NCBI GenBank assembly: GCA_025456085.1
Contig: JALOLF010000005.1
Coordinates: forward strand, 1-64,000
Origin: Acidimicrobiales bacterium
GTDB taxonomy: Bacteria > Actinomycetota > Acidimicrobiia > Acidimicrobiales > Acidimicrobilacustridaceae
Reading direction: 5' to 3'
Length of the DNA stretch: 64,000 nucleotides
The stretch's first letter is position 1. Each line of letters begins with the position of its first letter. The notes below the pieces were generated by a model. It worked only from the letters and a program-made list of their open reading frames with translations. It ran no database searches and was not told where the DNA came from. Made by a program: the position numbers and the translations under genes. Of this stretch, positions 1 to 10,908 are shown piece after piece.

Positions 1-569
1 CGCTGCGAGGTGAACCGCTGCACGCCGGCCGAGAAGAACTGCCAGTAGAACAGGTCGACCGAGGCGACTTCACCGGCCTCGTAGGCGGGACGGATGGCGC
101 CCGCCACGGCACGGGCGTGCTCGTAGGTGGGTCGGTCGGTCACGCCCGCGAAGTGGGCGGCGATCGGGTAGCCCCGACCCCGGAAGTACCGGTAGGCCTT
201 GGTCCCCACGATGACCAGCGAGCAGGTCGCGCCCTCGGCCTGACGAGCCTTGACGGCGCGCTCGGCCATGCGGATCACGGTGCTGTTGTAGGCGCCGCAC
301 AACCCCCGGTCGGAGGTGATGACCAGGAGCAGCGCCGTGGAGGCGTCGGCGTTCTCCCGCAGCAGGGGGTGGTCCTTCGCGGCCCCGGCCCGCACGAGGT
401 CGAGCACGACGTTGGTGATCTCCTGGGCGTACGGCTTGGCCGCGGCCGCCTGCTCCTGGGCCTTCGCCACGCGGGTGGTGGCGATGAGCTCCATGGCGCG
501 CGTGATCTTCTTGGTCGACTCGACGCTGCGGATCCGTCGCCGCAACACCCGTTCCTGGCCACCGGCCAT
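1..569 (-). CDS. atpG: ATP synthase gamma subunit (3' end cut by window)
   Basis: Gamma is the central rotor stalk of F1; it turns inside the alpha3beta3 head and couples proton flow to ATP synthesis. The first 189 codons are present and read MAGGQERVLRRRIRSV, then TKKITRAMELIA and SDRGLCGAYN, which are the conserved N-terminal helix and the SDRGLCG turn of the family. A usual gamma is about 290-310 residues, so the C-terminal helix lies off the left edge. The ATG at 569 lies 13 nt downstream of the atpA stop codon, so it belongs to the same minus-strand atp operon. Continuous hydrophilic antisense frames here are shadows. Confidence 0.95.
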   Translation of the reverse strand, partial: MAGGQERVLRRRIRSVESTKKITRAMELIATTRVAKAQEQAAAAKPYAQEITNVVLDLVRAGAAKDHPLLRENADASTALLLVITSDRGLCGAYNSTVIRMAERAVKARQAEGATCSLVIVGTKAYRYFRGRGYPIAAHFAGVTDRPTYEHARAVAGAIRPAYEAGEVASVDLFYWQFFSAGVQRFTSQ

Positions 570-582
570 CGGTCTCTCCCTC

Positions 583-2127
<1,545 letters not shown>

Positions 2128-2138
2128 GCTCTGTTCCT

Positions 2139-2663
2139 CTAGAAGGATTCACGGAGTTGCGCGAGACGGTGACGGACGGAGCCGTCGATGACGGTGTCGC
2201 CGATCTGGGTGACCAGGCCACCCATGACGGTCGGGTCCACGATCACCACGACCTCCACGTCGCGGCCGGTGGAGCGCTTGAGCGCTGCGGCGAGCCGCTG
2301 CTTCTGGTCCTCGGTGAGCTCCACCGCGGAGCGCACCTCGGCGACGGTCTTGGCGGACAGCTCGGCCGTGCGGGCGAGCAGCTTGTCGACGATGGCCGGG
2401 AGCTCCCGGATGCGACCGAGGGCCACGATCATCGAGACCAGCGACAACGTGGCGTCGGTCGCCTTGTCCTGGAGGAGGTCCTCCACGATCTGCTGGCGGC
2501 GGGCCACCGGGACGTGCGGGTCGGTGAGGGCCTCGCGGAGCTCGTCGCTGCTCTCGAGCACCCGGGCGAAGCGGAAGAGCTCGTCCTGGACCTCGTTGAC
2601 CCGCCCCTCGGCGGCGATGACCTGGAAGAAGGCCTCGGCGTAGTAGTCGGTGCGGTCGCTCAT
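2139..2663 (-). CDS. atpH: ATP synthase delta subunit
   Basis: Delta caps the top of F1 and joins it to the peripheral stalk. The 174-residue product has the usual length for a stand-alone delta. It begins [10 protein letters not shown] and ends with the typical C-terminal [28 protein letters not shown] sequence. Its ATG overlaps the atpF stop codon by four bases (ATGA), which implies translational coupling. Mycobacteria fuse a b-like segment to delta; this organism does not, and instead has two separate b genes just upstream. Confidence 0.96.
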   Translation of the reverse strand: MSDRTDYYAEAFFQVIAAEGRVNEVQDELFRFARVLESSDELREALTDPHVPVARRQQIVEDLLQDKATDATLSLVSMIVALGRIRELPAIVDKLLARTAELSAKTVAEVRSAVELTEDQKQRLAAALKRSTGRDVEVVVIVDPTVMGGLVTQIGDTVIDGSVRHRLAQLRESF

Positions 2664-3193
2664 CGGGTGACCCCCACCTGCTGGATGTACTGCTCGATGA
2701 GCCGGTCCTGCGTGGCCTGGTCGAGGTTGCGGGCGATGACCTGCTCGGCTGCGCCGAGAGCCAGACCCCCGACCTCGGCCTGCAGGTCGGCGACGGCCTG
2801 GGACTTGGCCGACTCGATGTCGGCGGCGGCCCGGGCCTTCAGGTCGGCGGCGTCCTGCTCGGCCTTGGCGATGAGCTGCTGGCGCAAGGCGTCGGCGGTC
2901 TGGCGGGCCTCGACGAGGATCCGCTGCCGCTCGTTCTCTGCGTTCGCGATGCGGGTCTCGACGTCGCCGAGGGCGCCGGCGGCGTCGGTGCGGGCCGCCT
3001 CGGCGTCTCCGAGCTCCTTGGCGATGCGCTCCGTGCGGCCGACGAACGCCTGCTTGGCGGGGGGACCGCCCTTCCAGAGGAGCAGACCGAACACGATGAT
3101 GAAGGCGATCGTCGCCCAGATGGCCTCGTTGACGTCGCCGGGGAGGAGCTCCTTGTTCGGCTCCTCGGCGGCGATCAGGAAGGTCTCGAGCAT
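2660..3193 (-). CDS. atpF: ATP synthase b subunit (second of two)
   Basis: Peripheral-stalk subunit. The 177-residue product has a short N-terminus, one membrane helix at about residues 23-45 (AIWATIAFIIVFGLLLW) and then a long charged alanine-rich coiled coil, the standard b-subunit layout. The ATG at 3193 is chosen because AAGGAC precedes it and the membrane helix starts soon after; an upstream in-frame extension runs through the neighbouring b gene and has no signal. It lies 26 nt downstream of the other b-like gene and overlaps atpH by four bases. Confidence 0.93.
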   Translation of the reverse strand: MLETFLIAAEEPNKELLPGDVNEAIWATIAFIIVFGLLLWKGGPPAKQAFVGRTERIAKELGDAEAARTDAAGALGDVETRIANAENERQRILVEARQTADALRQQLIAKAEQDAADLKARAAADIESAKSQAVADLQAEVGGLALGAAEQVIARNLDQATQDRLIEQYIQQVGVTR

Positions 3194-3219
3194 GGTGTGT
3201 CCTTGTGGTTCCCTGCTGG

Positions 3220-3864
3220 TCAGTTCTGCGAGGCTCGGCTGAGGTACTCGTCGATGATGGGGCCCTGGGACGCCGCGTCGAGCGGGCGCTGGACCACGGC
3301 CTCGGCCGCGCTGACGGCGATGAGGCCGACGTCGCCGCGGAGCTGGGCCAGCGCCGCGGCCTTGGCCTCGGCCACCTCGGCGGCAGCGGCCGCCTTCAGC
3401 TCGGCCACCTCGGCCTCGGCCGCCGCGATGATCTCGCGGCGTTGGGCGTCGGCCTGGGCGCGGGCGTCGTCGATGAGCCGACCGGCCTCGGCGCGGGCGC
3501 TGGCCAGCGAGGCCTCGTACTGGGCGGCGGCGGCCACGCCGGCCTCCTTGGCCCGGTCGGCCTCCTCGAGGTCGGCACGGACCTTGTCGGCGCGCTGCTG
3601 CATCGTCGACTGGATCGGCTTGAGCAGCACGAACTTCATCAACGCCCACAGCGTCAGGAAGGCCAGCCCACCCCAGAACATCTCGCTCCACACGGGCAAG
3701 ATGGGGTTGGGGGCCTCTTCCTCGACGGCCTCCTCTTCGAGAGCGTCGACCGTCTCGCCGAACTCCTCACCCTGGGTCGGCTCCTCGCCCTGGAGGGCGA
3801 CGGCGAGCTCGATCGGTTCGGCGACGTCTCCCACCACCTGGGCGGGTATCACGACGTGGACCAC
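3220..3864 (-). CDS. ATP synthase b-type subunit with acidic N-terminal extension (first of two)
   Basis: A 214-residue b-subunit homologue. About 55 N-terminal residues precede the membrane helix, including a glutamate-rich run (ALEEEAVEEEAPNP). The membrane helix is about residues 60-82 (MFWGGLAFLTLWALMKFVLL) and is followed by a long Ala/Glu/Arg coiled coil ending in a typical stalk C-terminus. With the next gene it gives two different b subunits, so the stalk is probably a b/b-prime heterodimer, known in phototrophs but not usual in actinobacteria. The function of the acidic extension is not known; it may be periplasmic or an uncleaved leader. Confidence 0.88.
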   Translation of the reverse strand: MVHVVIPAQVVGDVAEPIELAVALQGEEPTQGEEFGETVDALEEEAVEEEAPNPILPVWSEMFWGGLAFLTLWALMKFVLLKPIQSTMQQRADKVRADLEEADRAKEAGVAAAAQYEASLASARAEAGRLIDDARAQADAQRREIIAAAEAEVAELKAAAAAEVAEAKAAALAQLRGDVGLIAVSAAEAVVQRPLDAASQGPIIDEYLSRASQN

Positions 3865-3907
3865 GAGGGTCTCCTTCTACGTTGCGTGGCTCCGGACGGT
3901 TCGCTGA

Positions 3908-5057
<1,150 letters not shown>

Positions 5058-5060
5058 CTC

Positions 5061-5519
5061 TCAGGACTCCTTCGCAGATGCGGGCGGAACGGGGGCGGGC
5101 TTGAGCCCGGGGAACGCGAGGGAGGCGGACACGTACCGCATCTCCCAGAAGAGCAGACCCAGGTGGGTGACGATGATCGTGAGGCCGAGCGGCACCCAGG
5201 TGACCCACCAGGTGTCCTTCACGAGCCACACGGCCAGGAAGATCAACCCCAGTCGCACCAGGTAGCCGAACAGGGCGGTGCCCATCATGAGTCCCAGCGA
5301 GATGCGGGCGGTCCAGGCCAGCAGGCCGGCGGCGAGCAGGAAGTTGGCCAGCACGAGCACGATGGCGTATGCGGTGGACAGCGCTCCGCCGACGCCCCAG
5401 ATGAGCCCGCACACCGCGATCATCACCGGAGCCACGAGCACGGCCCGCTTGACCATGTCGCGGGCGACGGCGGTCTCGGGCGCCGGGCCGTCGAGACGGG
5501 TCAGGACTGCTTCGCCCAC
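5061..5519 (-). CDS. AtpI-like ATP synthase accessory membrane protein
   Basis: A 152-residue protein with four predicted membrane helices (about residues 26-46, 50-70, 77-97 and 102-126) in the position of atpI/subunit I upstream of atpB. AtpI proteins are thought to assist c-ring assembly or Mg2+/Ca2+ supply. The sequence is poorly conserved, as is usual for the family, so the call depends mostly on helix layout and position. It overlaps the AtpZ gene by 19 bases. Confidence 0.75.
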   Translation of the reverse strand: MGEAVLTRLDGPAPETAVARDMVKRAVLVAPVMIAVCGLIWGVGGALSTAYAIVLVLANFLLAAGLLAWTARISLGLMMGTALFGYLVRLGLIFLAVWLVKDTWWVTWVPLGLTIIVTHLGLLFWEMRYVSASLAFPGLKPAPVPPASAKES

Positions 5520-5752
5520 GTCGCCTCCGCCTCGTGTCGGTCCATCTCGAACTTGTATGCGTAGTAGAGCTTCACCGCGGCGCCGGCGAACCCCACCACC
5601 GCGAACAGGATCGTGAGGACGGGAACGGTCCCGAGCCAGCGGTCGAGGCCGAACCCGATGAGCGCGAAGAGCAACGGACTCATGACCAACTCGAAGGAGC
5701 CGCTGCTGCGACGGAAGTCCTTCGTCAGTTCGCCCCGTTGCGACTGTGCCAC
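5501..5752 (-). CDS. AtpZ-like small membrane protein, first gene of the atp operon
   Basis: An 83-residue protein with two membrane helices (about residues 24-40 and 43-65). FALIGFGLDRWLGT is the hallmark of AtpZ proteins, which pair with AtpI as a possible Ca2+/Mg2+ transporter supporting ATP synthase. The start is a GTG at 5752 behind AAGGTGA. It opens the atp operon, and its promoter region holds the palindrome at 5801-5820. Confidence 0.82.
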   Translation of the reverse strand: MAQSQRGELTKDFRRSSGSFELVMSPLLFALIGFGLDRWLGTVPVLTILFAVVGFAGAAVKLYYAYKFEMDRHEAEATWAKQS

Positions 5753-5800
5753 TCGGTCACCTTGCTGGCCGGAGTCCGGTCGCGTCGGCGCGGCCAGGAC

Positions 5801-5820
5801 TTTGTGAAGCGTTTCGCAAA
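5801..5820. promoter_or_regulatory. Rex- or CRP-like operator before the ATP synthase operon
   Basis: TTTGTGAAGCGTTTCGCAAA is a palindrome with 8-base arms, a 4-base centre and a single mismatch. It lies 48 bases upstream of the first atp gene. It fits the Rex consensus TTGTGAANNNNTTCACAA with one change. Its minus strand shares the 13-mer GAAACGCTTCACA with the site before the WhiB gene at 53621-53636. In streptomycetes the NADH sensor Rex controls respiratory operons; a CRP-family protein is the alternative reader. Confidence 0.65.
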
Positions 5821-5853
5821 CTAGGCGCGCCCCTTTCGAGGCCGCAAATCCGC

Positions 5854-6984
5854 TCAGAGACCGAGATCGGCGCCGTTCTCGGACCGTCGGGCCTCACGCA
5901 CGCCGGGATGCAGCACCGTGTAGAGCACGAGTCCCAGCGCGGCGATGCCGAGCGGGACCAGTCCGTTGCCGCGTCCCGTATAGGTCGGATAGAGCACCAT
6001 GCCCGACAGCAGCGCCGACCAGGTCCAGAGGATGAACACGCTGCGCCGGTGGCCGTGGCCGAGACGCATGAGGCGGTGGTGCAGGTGGTCCTTGTCGCGG
6101 GTGGCCACGCCCGAGCGCTTCGCCGCCCGGCGCACGATGGCCAGCAGGGTGTCGAGGATGGGCACCCCCAGGATGAACAGGGGGATGAACAAGGGGGCGA
6201 AGAAGAAGTAGGTCTGGCCGCTGAACTCCTGGTCCGTGCGCCCGCCCACCACCATGGTCGAGGCGGCCATGAGCAGCCCCAGCAGCAGCGCGCCGGCGTC
6301 GCCCATGAACACCTTCGCGGGGTGCACGTTCCACGGCAGGAACCCCAGGCACATGCCCAGCACCATCACCGCCACCAGCGGCGCGATGTTGCCGGTCTGG
6401 AGCAGGCCCTCGTCGCTGAGGCGCAGCGCGTACAGCAGGAAGGTCCCGGCGGCGATGGCCACGATGCCCGCGGCCAGGCCGTCGAGTCCGTCGATCAGGT
6501 TGACCGCGTTGGACATGCCCAGCACCCACACCACGCTCAACAGGTACGACCAGTCCGCGGAGAGCACCACCACGCCGGCGAAGGGGATGCGGAACACGAG
6601 GATGCTCACGCCGGCCAGCACGAGCACGCTGGCGGCCAGCACCACGCCGGCCACCTTGGCCGGCGCGCTCACCTCCCGCAGGTCGTCGATCACGCCCACA
6701 GCCAGGATGACGGTCGCCGCGACCACCACCCCGAGCAGCTCCGAAGTGGTCGAGAACACGGCGTCGAGCGCGTCGAGCCGGCTGCCCACGGCCACGCCGG
6801 CGAGCAGTCCGCCGAACATGGCGATGCCGCCCAGCGTCGGCGTCGGCCGGGTGTGCACCCGACTCTCGTCGGGTCGCACGACCGCTCCGACACGGTGGGC
6901 CAGGCCGATCACGAGCGGCACGAGGGCCAGGGTCGTGACGAGGACCACCCCCAGGACGACGGCGTAGGCCGCCTCGGTGCTCAC
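5854..6984 (-). CDS. WecA/MraY-family undecaprenyl-phosphate sugar-1-phosphate transferase
   Basis: Transfers a phospho-sugar (typically GlcNAc-1-P) from a UDP-sugar to decaprenyl or undecaprenyl phosphate, starting a cell-wall polymer or linker. The 376-residue product has about ten membrane helices and the family motifs VGVIDDL, NLIDGLDGLAAG, FMGDAGALLLG and the cytoplasmic RDKDHLHHRLMRLGH. GTG at 6984 is chosen because further extension overlaps glyA. In mycobacteria the orthologue (rfe/wecA) is also the neighbour of the atp operon. It lies 25 bases downstream of glyA. Confidence 0.9.
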   Translation of the reverse strand: MSTEAAYAVVLGVVLVTTLALVPLVIGLAHRVGAVVRPDESRVHTRPTPTLGGIAMFGGLLAGVAVGSRLDALDAVFSTTSELLGVVVAATVILAVGVIDDLREVSAPAKVAGVVLAASVLVLAGVSILVFRIPFAGVVVLSADWSYLLSVVWVLGMSNAVNLIDGLDGLAAGIVAIAAGTFLLYALRLSDEGLLQTGNIAPLVAVMVLGMCLGFLPWNVHPAKVFMGDAGALLLGLLMAASTMVVGGRTDQEFSGQTYFFFAPLFIPLFILGVPILDTLLAIVRRAAKRSGVATRDKDHLHHRLMRLGHGHRRSVFILWTWSALLSGMVLYPTYTGRGNGLVPLGIAALGLVLYTVLHPGVREARRSENGADLGL

Positions 6985-7009
6985 CGCCGGGGATCGACGA
7001 GGCCGGGGC

Positions 7010-8257
7010 TCACGCGCCCGGGTAGGGCGTGAACTTCGAGCACAGGTTGGCGACGTCCTCGCGCACCGCGTCCAGCTCGGCCTCGTCGTCACGGCAGCGC
7101 AGCGCCCGGGCGATGAGGCCGGCGATGGCGTCCATCTCGGCCTCGGCCATGCCCTGGGTGGTCACGGCCGGGGTCCCGATGCGCAGGCCGCTGGTGACGA
7201 ACGGCGACCGGGGGTCGTCGGGGATGGTGTTCTTGTTGAGCGTGATCCCGGCGCGGTCGAGCACCAGCTGCGCGTCCTTGCCGGTGACGTCGGCGTCGAA
7301 GGAGCGCAGGTCGACCAGCATCAGGTGGTTGTCGGTGCCGCCCGACACCAGGCGGAAGCCCTCGCGGGCCAGTGCCGAGGCGAGCTGGGCGGCGTTGGCC
7401 ACGATCTGGGCCGCGTAGGCGGCGAAGGACGGCTGCAGCGCCTCGTGGAAGGCCACGGCCTTGGCAGCGATGACGTGCTCGAGCGGCCCGCCCTGCAGGC
7501 CGGGGAACATGGCCTTGTCGATGGCCGTGCCCAGCTCCGCCGTGCTCAGGATGCAGCCGCCCCGCGGGCCCCGCAGCGTCTTGTGCGTCGTGAACGTGAC
7601 GATGTCGGCGTAGGGCACCGGGCTGGGGTGCACGCCACCCGCGATGAGCCCTGCGATGTGGGCGGCGTCGAACAGGAACAGGGCACCGACCTCGTCCGCG
7701 ATCTCCCGGAACGGCGCCGGGTCGATGATGCGGGGGTAGGCCGTGGCACCGGCCACGATCAGCTTGGGACGCTCGGCCCGGGCGAGATCGCGGATCCGGT
7801 CGTAGTCGAGGCGCTCGTCGCTGGGGGTCACGCCGTAGGACACGAACCGGTAGAGCTTGCCGCTGGCGTTCACCGGCGAGCCGTGGGTGAGGTGGCCGCC
7901 GTGGTCGAGGCTCATGCCCAGCACCGTGTCGCCCGGCTCGAGCAGGGCCAGGTACACCCCCAGGTTGGCGTTGGCCCCGGAGTGGGGCTGGACGTTGGCG
8001 TGCTCGGCCCCGAAGAGCAGCTTGACGCGCTCGCGGGCCAGGTCCTCGACCTCGTCCACGAACTGGTTGCCCCCGTAGTAGCGCTTCCCCGGATAGCCCT
8101 CGCTGTACTTGTTGGTCAGCACCGAGCCGGTGGCGGTCATCACCGCCGGGGAGGTGAAGTTCTCGGAGGCGATCAGCTGCAGCGTCGTGTTCTGGCGCTC
8201 GAGCTCCTCGCCGAGCAGGTCGAAGAGGACGTCGTCACGGTCGGCGGGCCAGGGCAT
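7010..8257 (-). CDS. glyA: Serine hydroxymethyltransferase
   Basis: PLP enzyme that converts serine and tetrahydrofolate to glycine and methylene-tetrahydrofolate in the cytoplasm. The 415-residue product has [18 protein letters not shown], the [10 protein letters not shown] loop and the PLP lysine in [16 protein letters not shown] lies about 8 nt before the ATG at 8257. No glycine riboswitch is visible in the 35 bases before it. It lies between the LMW phosphatase gene and the WecA-like gene, all co-oriented. Confidence 0.97.
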   Translation of the reverse strand: MPWPADRDDVLFDLLGEELERQNTTLQLIASENFTSPAVMTATGSVLTNKYSEGYPGKRYYGGNQFVDEVEDLARERVKLLFGAEHANVQPHSGANANLGVYLALLEPGDTVLGMSLDHGGHLTHGSPVNASGKLYRFVSYGVTPSDERLDYDRIRDLARAERPKLIVAGATAYPRIIDPAPFREIADEVGALFLFDAAHIAGLIAGGVHPSPVPYADIVTFTTHKTLRGPRGGCILSTAELGTAIDKAMFPGLQGGPLEHVIAAKAVAFHEALQPSFAAYAAQIVANAAQLASALAREGFRLVSGGTDNHLMLVDLRSFDADVTGKDAQLVLDRAGITLNKNTIPDDPRSPFVTSGLRIGTPAVTTQGMAEAEMDAIAGLIARALRCRDDEAELDAVREDVANLCSKFTPYPGA

Positions 8258-8292
8258 GGTGTTCTCCAGTCACGGTCGTCGGCGTGGCGGCA

Positions 8293-8838
8293 TCAGGGGT
8301 TGGTGCCGTCGTCGCCCCAGAGCAGATCGACGAGCTCGGCGGTGAGCGCCTCGAGCTCCTTGGCGGTCCTCTTGTACACGGCGAAGCGCTGTCCCATCGG
8401 GTCGGCGACGTCGTCGAAGGCCGAACGGCCCAGGTGCGCGGTGGGCGGGCGGTTCTCGGCGGCGCGGGCGAGCCAGGCCGCCAGCGGCTCGTCGCGCGGG
8501 CGGGGACCCAGGTCGCGTCCCCGGCGCACCAGCTCCTTGAGGGTGAAGCTGCGCCCCAGGACGGCCGGGGCCAGCACCACGGCCTCGCGCACGTGCTCGC
8601 GCGCCATGCCCAGGACCAGGTCGCTGCCGTTCAGCAGCTCCGGCGTGATGGGTCGGCTGCGGTGCCCGCTGACGTCCAGCCCGCGCTTGGCCATGAGCTC
8701 CACGACCTCGTCGGTGGCGGGACGATCACCGTCGAGCGTGCCGGCCGAGGACACCGCTGCGGGCACGCCGACGGCGTCGAGGTCGCGGCGCAGCAGCGCC
8801 TCGACCATCGGGGATCGGCATTGGTTGCCGGTGCACAC
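8293..8838 (-). CDS. Low-molecular-weight protein-tyrosine phosphatase
   Basis: The CX5R active site CTGNQCR is at the extreme N-terminus and is followed by SPMVEALLRR. The product is about 180 residues, slightly longer than the usual 150-165. With the only canonical start (GTG, 8838) the cysteine is residue 2 and the first beta strand is missing. The in-frame codons before it read ATC GAG ATC CTG GTC GTG, which would supply exactly the missing strand (IEILVV) from an ATC at 8853 or a CTG at 8844; a TAG stop lies five codons before CTG... upstream at 8868-8870 region blocks further extension. The true start is therefore open. Confidence 0.8.
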   Translation of the reverse strand: MCTGNQCRSPMVEALLRRDLDAVGVPAAVSSAGTLDGDRPATDEVVELMAKRGLDVSGHRSRPITPELLNGSDLVLGMAREHVREAVVLAPAVLGRSFTLKELVRRGRDLGPRPRDEPLAAWLARAAENRPPTAHLGRSAFDDVADPMGQRFAVYKRTAKELEALTAELVDLLWGDDGTNP

Positions 8839-8859
8839 GACCAGGATCTCGATGGCCGG

Positions 8860-8869
8860 AGTCTACGCT
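8860..8869. promoter_or_regulatory. Overlapping divergent -10 boxes
   Basis: Plus strand TACGCT (8864-8869) lies 8 nt before the thiolase-like ATG at 8878. Minus strand TAGACT (8865-8860) lies 6 nt before the ATC at 8853 of the phosphatase. Neither gene has a clear ribosome binding site, so both transcripts look leaderless and their promoters share bases. Confidence 0.5.
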
Positions 8870-8877
8870 GCGCCGCG

Positions 8878-10371
8878 ATGAGCGAACCCTTCGACCCCCG
8901 CACGCCGGTGCTCGTCGGCGTGGGCCAGTTGTCCAACCGCGTCGACCGGGGTGCCCCCCCGCTGGAGCCCGCGGACCTCATGGTCGAGGCGCTGCGCCGC
9001 GCCGAGGCCGACACCGGCCGGCCCGGTGTCCTCGCCTCGGTCGACGTCGTGCGGGTGGTGAACCTGCTGTCGTGGCGGTACGTGAACCCGGCCGCGCTGG
9101 TGGCCGAGCGGGTCGGTGCCCACCCCCGGGAGACCGGCCTCACCACCATGGGCGGCAACTACGTCCAAGCCGTCCTGAACCGCTCCGCGCTCGACATCCT
9201 CGAGGGCCGGGCCGACCTCGTGGCGCTGTGCGGCGCCGAGGCGTGGCGGACGCGCACCGCCGCCCGCCGCACCGAGACCGACCTGGGTTGGACGGTGCAG
9301 CCCCCCGAGACCGCCCCACCGGTGGTGTTCGGCGACGACACCCCGCTCAGCAACGACGACGAGATCGCTCTCGGCCTGTTCCTGCCGGTGATCCTCTACC
9401 CGATGTTCGACGTCGCCCTGCGCGCCCGCGAGGGGCTGTCGGTCGAGGAGCACCGCCGCGTCATCGCCGAGCTCTGGTCGCGGTTCAGCGAGGTGGCGGC
9501 CACGAACCCGCACGCCTGGATCCGACGGGCCTACTCCCCCGGGGAGATCGCGACGCCGAGCGCCGAGAACCGCATGGTGGGCTTCCCCTACACGAAGCTC
9601 ATGAACTCCAACAACGCCGTCGAGCAGGGCGCGGGACTCCTGCTGTGCGCCGCCGAGCGGGCCCGGGAGCTGGGCATCCCCCGTGAGCGGTGGGTCTTCG
9701 TGCACAGCGGCGCAGACGCCCACGACCACTACCACATGACCAACCGCGCCGACCTGTGCTCCTCCCCCGCCATCCGGGCCACGGGTCGCTCCGCGCTGGA
9801 CCTGGCCGGCATCGGCGTCGACGACCTGGCCCACGTCGACCTCTACTCCTGCTTCCCGTCCGCGGTGCGCGTCGCCGCACGGGAGCTCGGCCTCGGTCTC
9901 GACCGCCAGCTCACGGTCACCGGTGGCCTCACCTACGCCGGCGGCCCGTGGAACAACTACGTGATGCACGCCATCGCCACCATGGTCGGGGTGCTGCGCG
10001 ACGACCCCGGCGCCCGTGGGCTGTGCACGGCCAACGGCGGCTGGCTGACCAAGCACGCCATGGGCGTCTACAGCACCGAGGCCCCTCCCGCCGGACGCTT
10101 CCGCTGGGCCGACTGCCAGGCCGAGGTGGACGCCGGTCCACGCCGTGAGGGCGCTCCCGGGCACGACGGTCCGGTCACCATCGAGGCCTACACCGTCGTG
10201 CACGGCCGCGACGGTGAGCGGGAGAAGGCCCACCTGGCCACGCTGACCCCCGACGGGCGGCGGGCGTGGGCCGTCAGCGAGGACGCGGATCTGCTGCTGG
10301 CCCTCGAGACCGAGGAGTTCGTGGGACGGACCGCGACCCGTCGCGCGGACGCCGTGGTGCACGTGGGCTGA
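8878..10371 (+). CDS. Thiolase-superfamily protein lacking the nucleophile cysteine
   Basis: A 497-residue homologue of the actinobacterial acetyl-CoA acetyltransferase/lipid-carrier group of the thiolase fold. It begins RTPVLVGVGQ and shows GGNYVQAVLN where active thiolases carry the nucleophilic cysteine, so that residue appears absent. Later motifs are MNSNNAVEQGAG, DLYSCFPSAV and GGLTYAGGPWNNY, with CTANGGWLTKHA near the C-terminus. It probably binds acyl-CoA or a sterol-type thioester, but the reaction is unknown. The ATG at 8878 is used because upstream in-frame sequence is antisense to the phosphatase gene. It is convergent with the cNMP-binding gene, seven bases apart. Confidence 0.8.
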   Translation: MSEPFDPRTPVLVGVGQLSNRVDRGAPPLEPADLMVEALRRAEADTGRPGVLASVDVVRVVNLLSWRYVNPAALVAERVGAHPRETGLTTMGGNYVQAVLNRSALDILEGRADLVALCGAEAWRTRTAARRTETDLGWTVQPPETAPPVVFGDDTPLSNDDEIALGLFLPVILYPMFDVALRAREGLSVEEHRRVIAELWSRFSEVAATNPHAWIRRAYSPGEIATPSAENRMVGFPYTKLMNSNNAVEQGAGLLLCAAERARELGIPRERWVFVHSGADAHDHYHMTNRADLCSSPAIRATGRSALDLAGIGVDDLAHVDLYSCFPSAVRVAARELGLGLDRQLTVTGGLTYAGGPWNNYVMHAIATMVGVLRDDPGARGLCTANGGWLTKHAMGVYSTEAPPAGRFRWADCQAEVDAGPRREGAPGHDGPVTIEAYTVVHGRDGEREKAHLATLTPDGRRAWAVSEDADLLLALETEEFVGRTATRRADAVVHVG

Positions 10372-10377
10372 ACCCGA

Positions 10378-10824
10378 TCAGCTGGAGCGCCCCTTGAGCC
10401 GGGTGGCGAGCGTCTCCATCACCCGATCGTGGGCCTTGGGCATCTCGTCGAGCAGCCGCTTGAAGCCCTGGGTGTCGAACACGATGAGTCGCATCTCGCT
10501 GTCGGCCACGACCGAGGCGTTGCGCGGCCGGTGCTCGATGAGCGACATCTCGCCCACCATCGAGCCGGGACCCAGGGTGGCGATGCAGTCCTCGCCCGCG
10601 TAGACGCTCGCCTCGCCCTCCACGATCACGTAGCAGTCCCGGCCGACGCGGCCCTGGTCGATCAGCAACGCCCCCTGCTGGGCGTCGACCTCCTCGGCGA
10701 GCCCCGCGACCCGCACGAGCTCCTCGGTCGTGAACCCCTCGAAGAACGACACGCCCCGGAGTCGCTCGGCGACCGCCCTGACCTCGTCGTTGGTGGTGCC
10801 GGCCTTCTTCTTCTGCCCGAACAT
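10378..10824 (-). CDS. Stand-alone cyclic-nucleotide-binding domain protein
   Basis: A 148-residue protein made almost only of one CRP-type beta-barrel: FFEGFTTEELVRVAGLA, GRDCYVIVEGEASVY, LGPGSMVGEMSLIEHRPR and a C-terminal helix. The phosphate-binding cassette GEMSLIEHRPRNASV is well preserved, so it may bind cAMP or cGMP. There is no helix-turn-helix, so it is not itself a transcription factor. A TAGAGT box six bases upstream suggests a leaderless mRNA. Its partner is unknown. Confidence 0.85.
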   Translation of the reverse strand: MFGQKKKAGTTNDEVRAVAERLRGVSFFEGFTTEELVRVAGLAEEVDAQQGALLIDQGRVGRDCYVIVEGEASVYAGEDCIATLGPGSMVGEMSLIEHRPRNASVVADSEMRLIVFDTQGFKRLLDEMPKAHDRVMETLATRLKGRSS

Positions 10825-10908
10825 GGGCGCACTCTAGGACAGCCGACAGGGCTAGCGTTGGCCCGTCACGAGGTCGTCGACCGGCCTCACACACCATCGG
10901 AGCGCACC

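Noticed and set aside
5746-7032. Plus-strand open frame of 428 codons opposite the WecA-like gene
   Set aside because: His/Gln/Arg-rich composition without any motif; shadow of a confirmed membrane protein gene.
8258-8292. Glycine riboswitch before glyA
   Set aside because: Only 35 bases separate it from the upstream gene and no conserved core is present.
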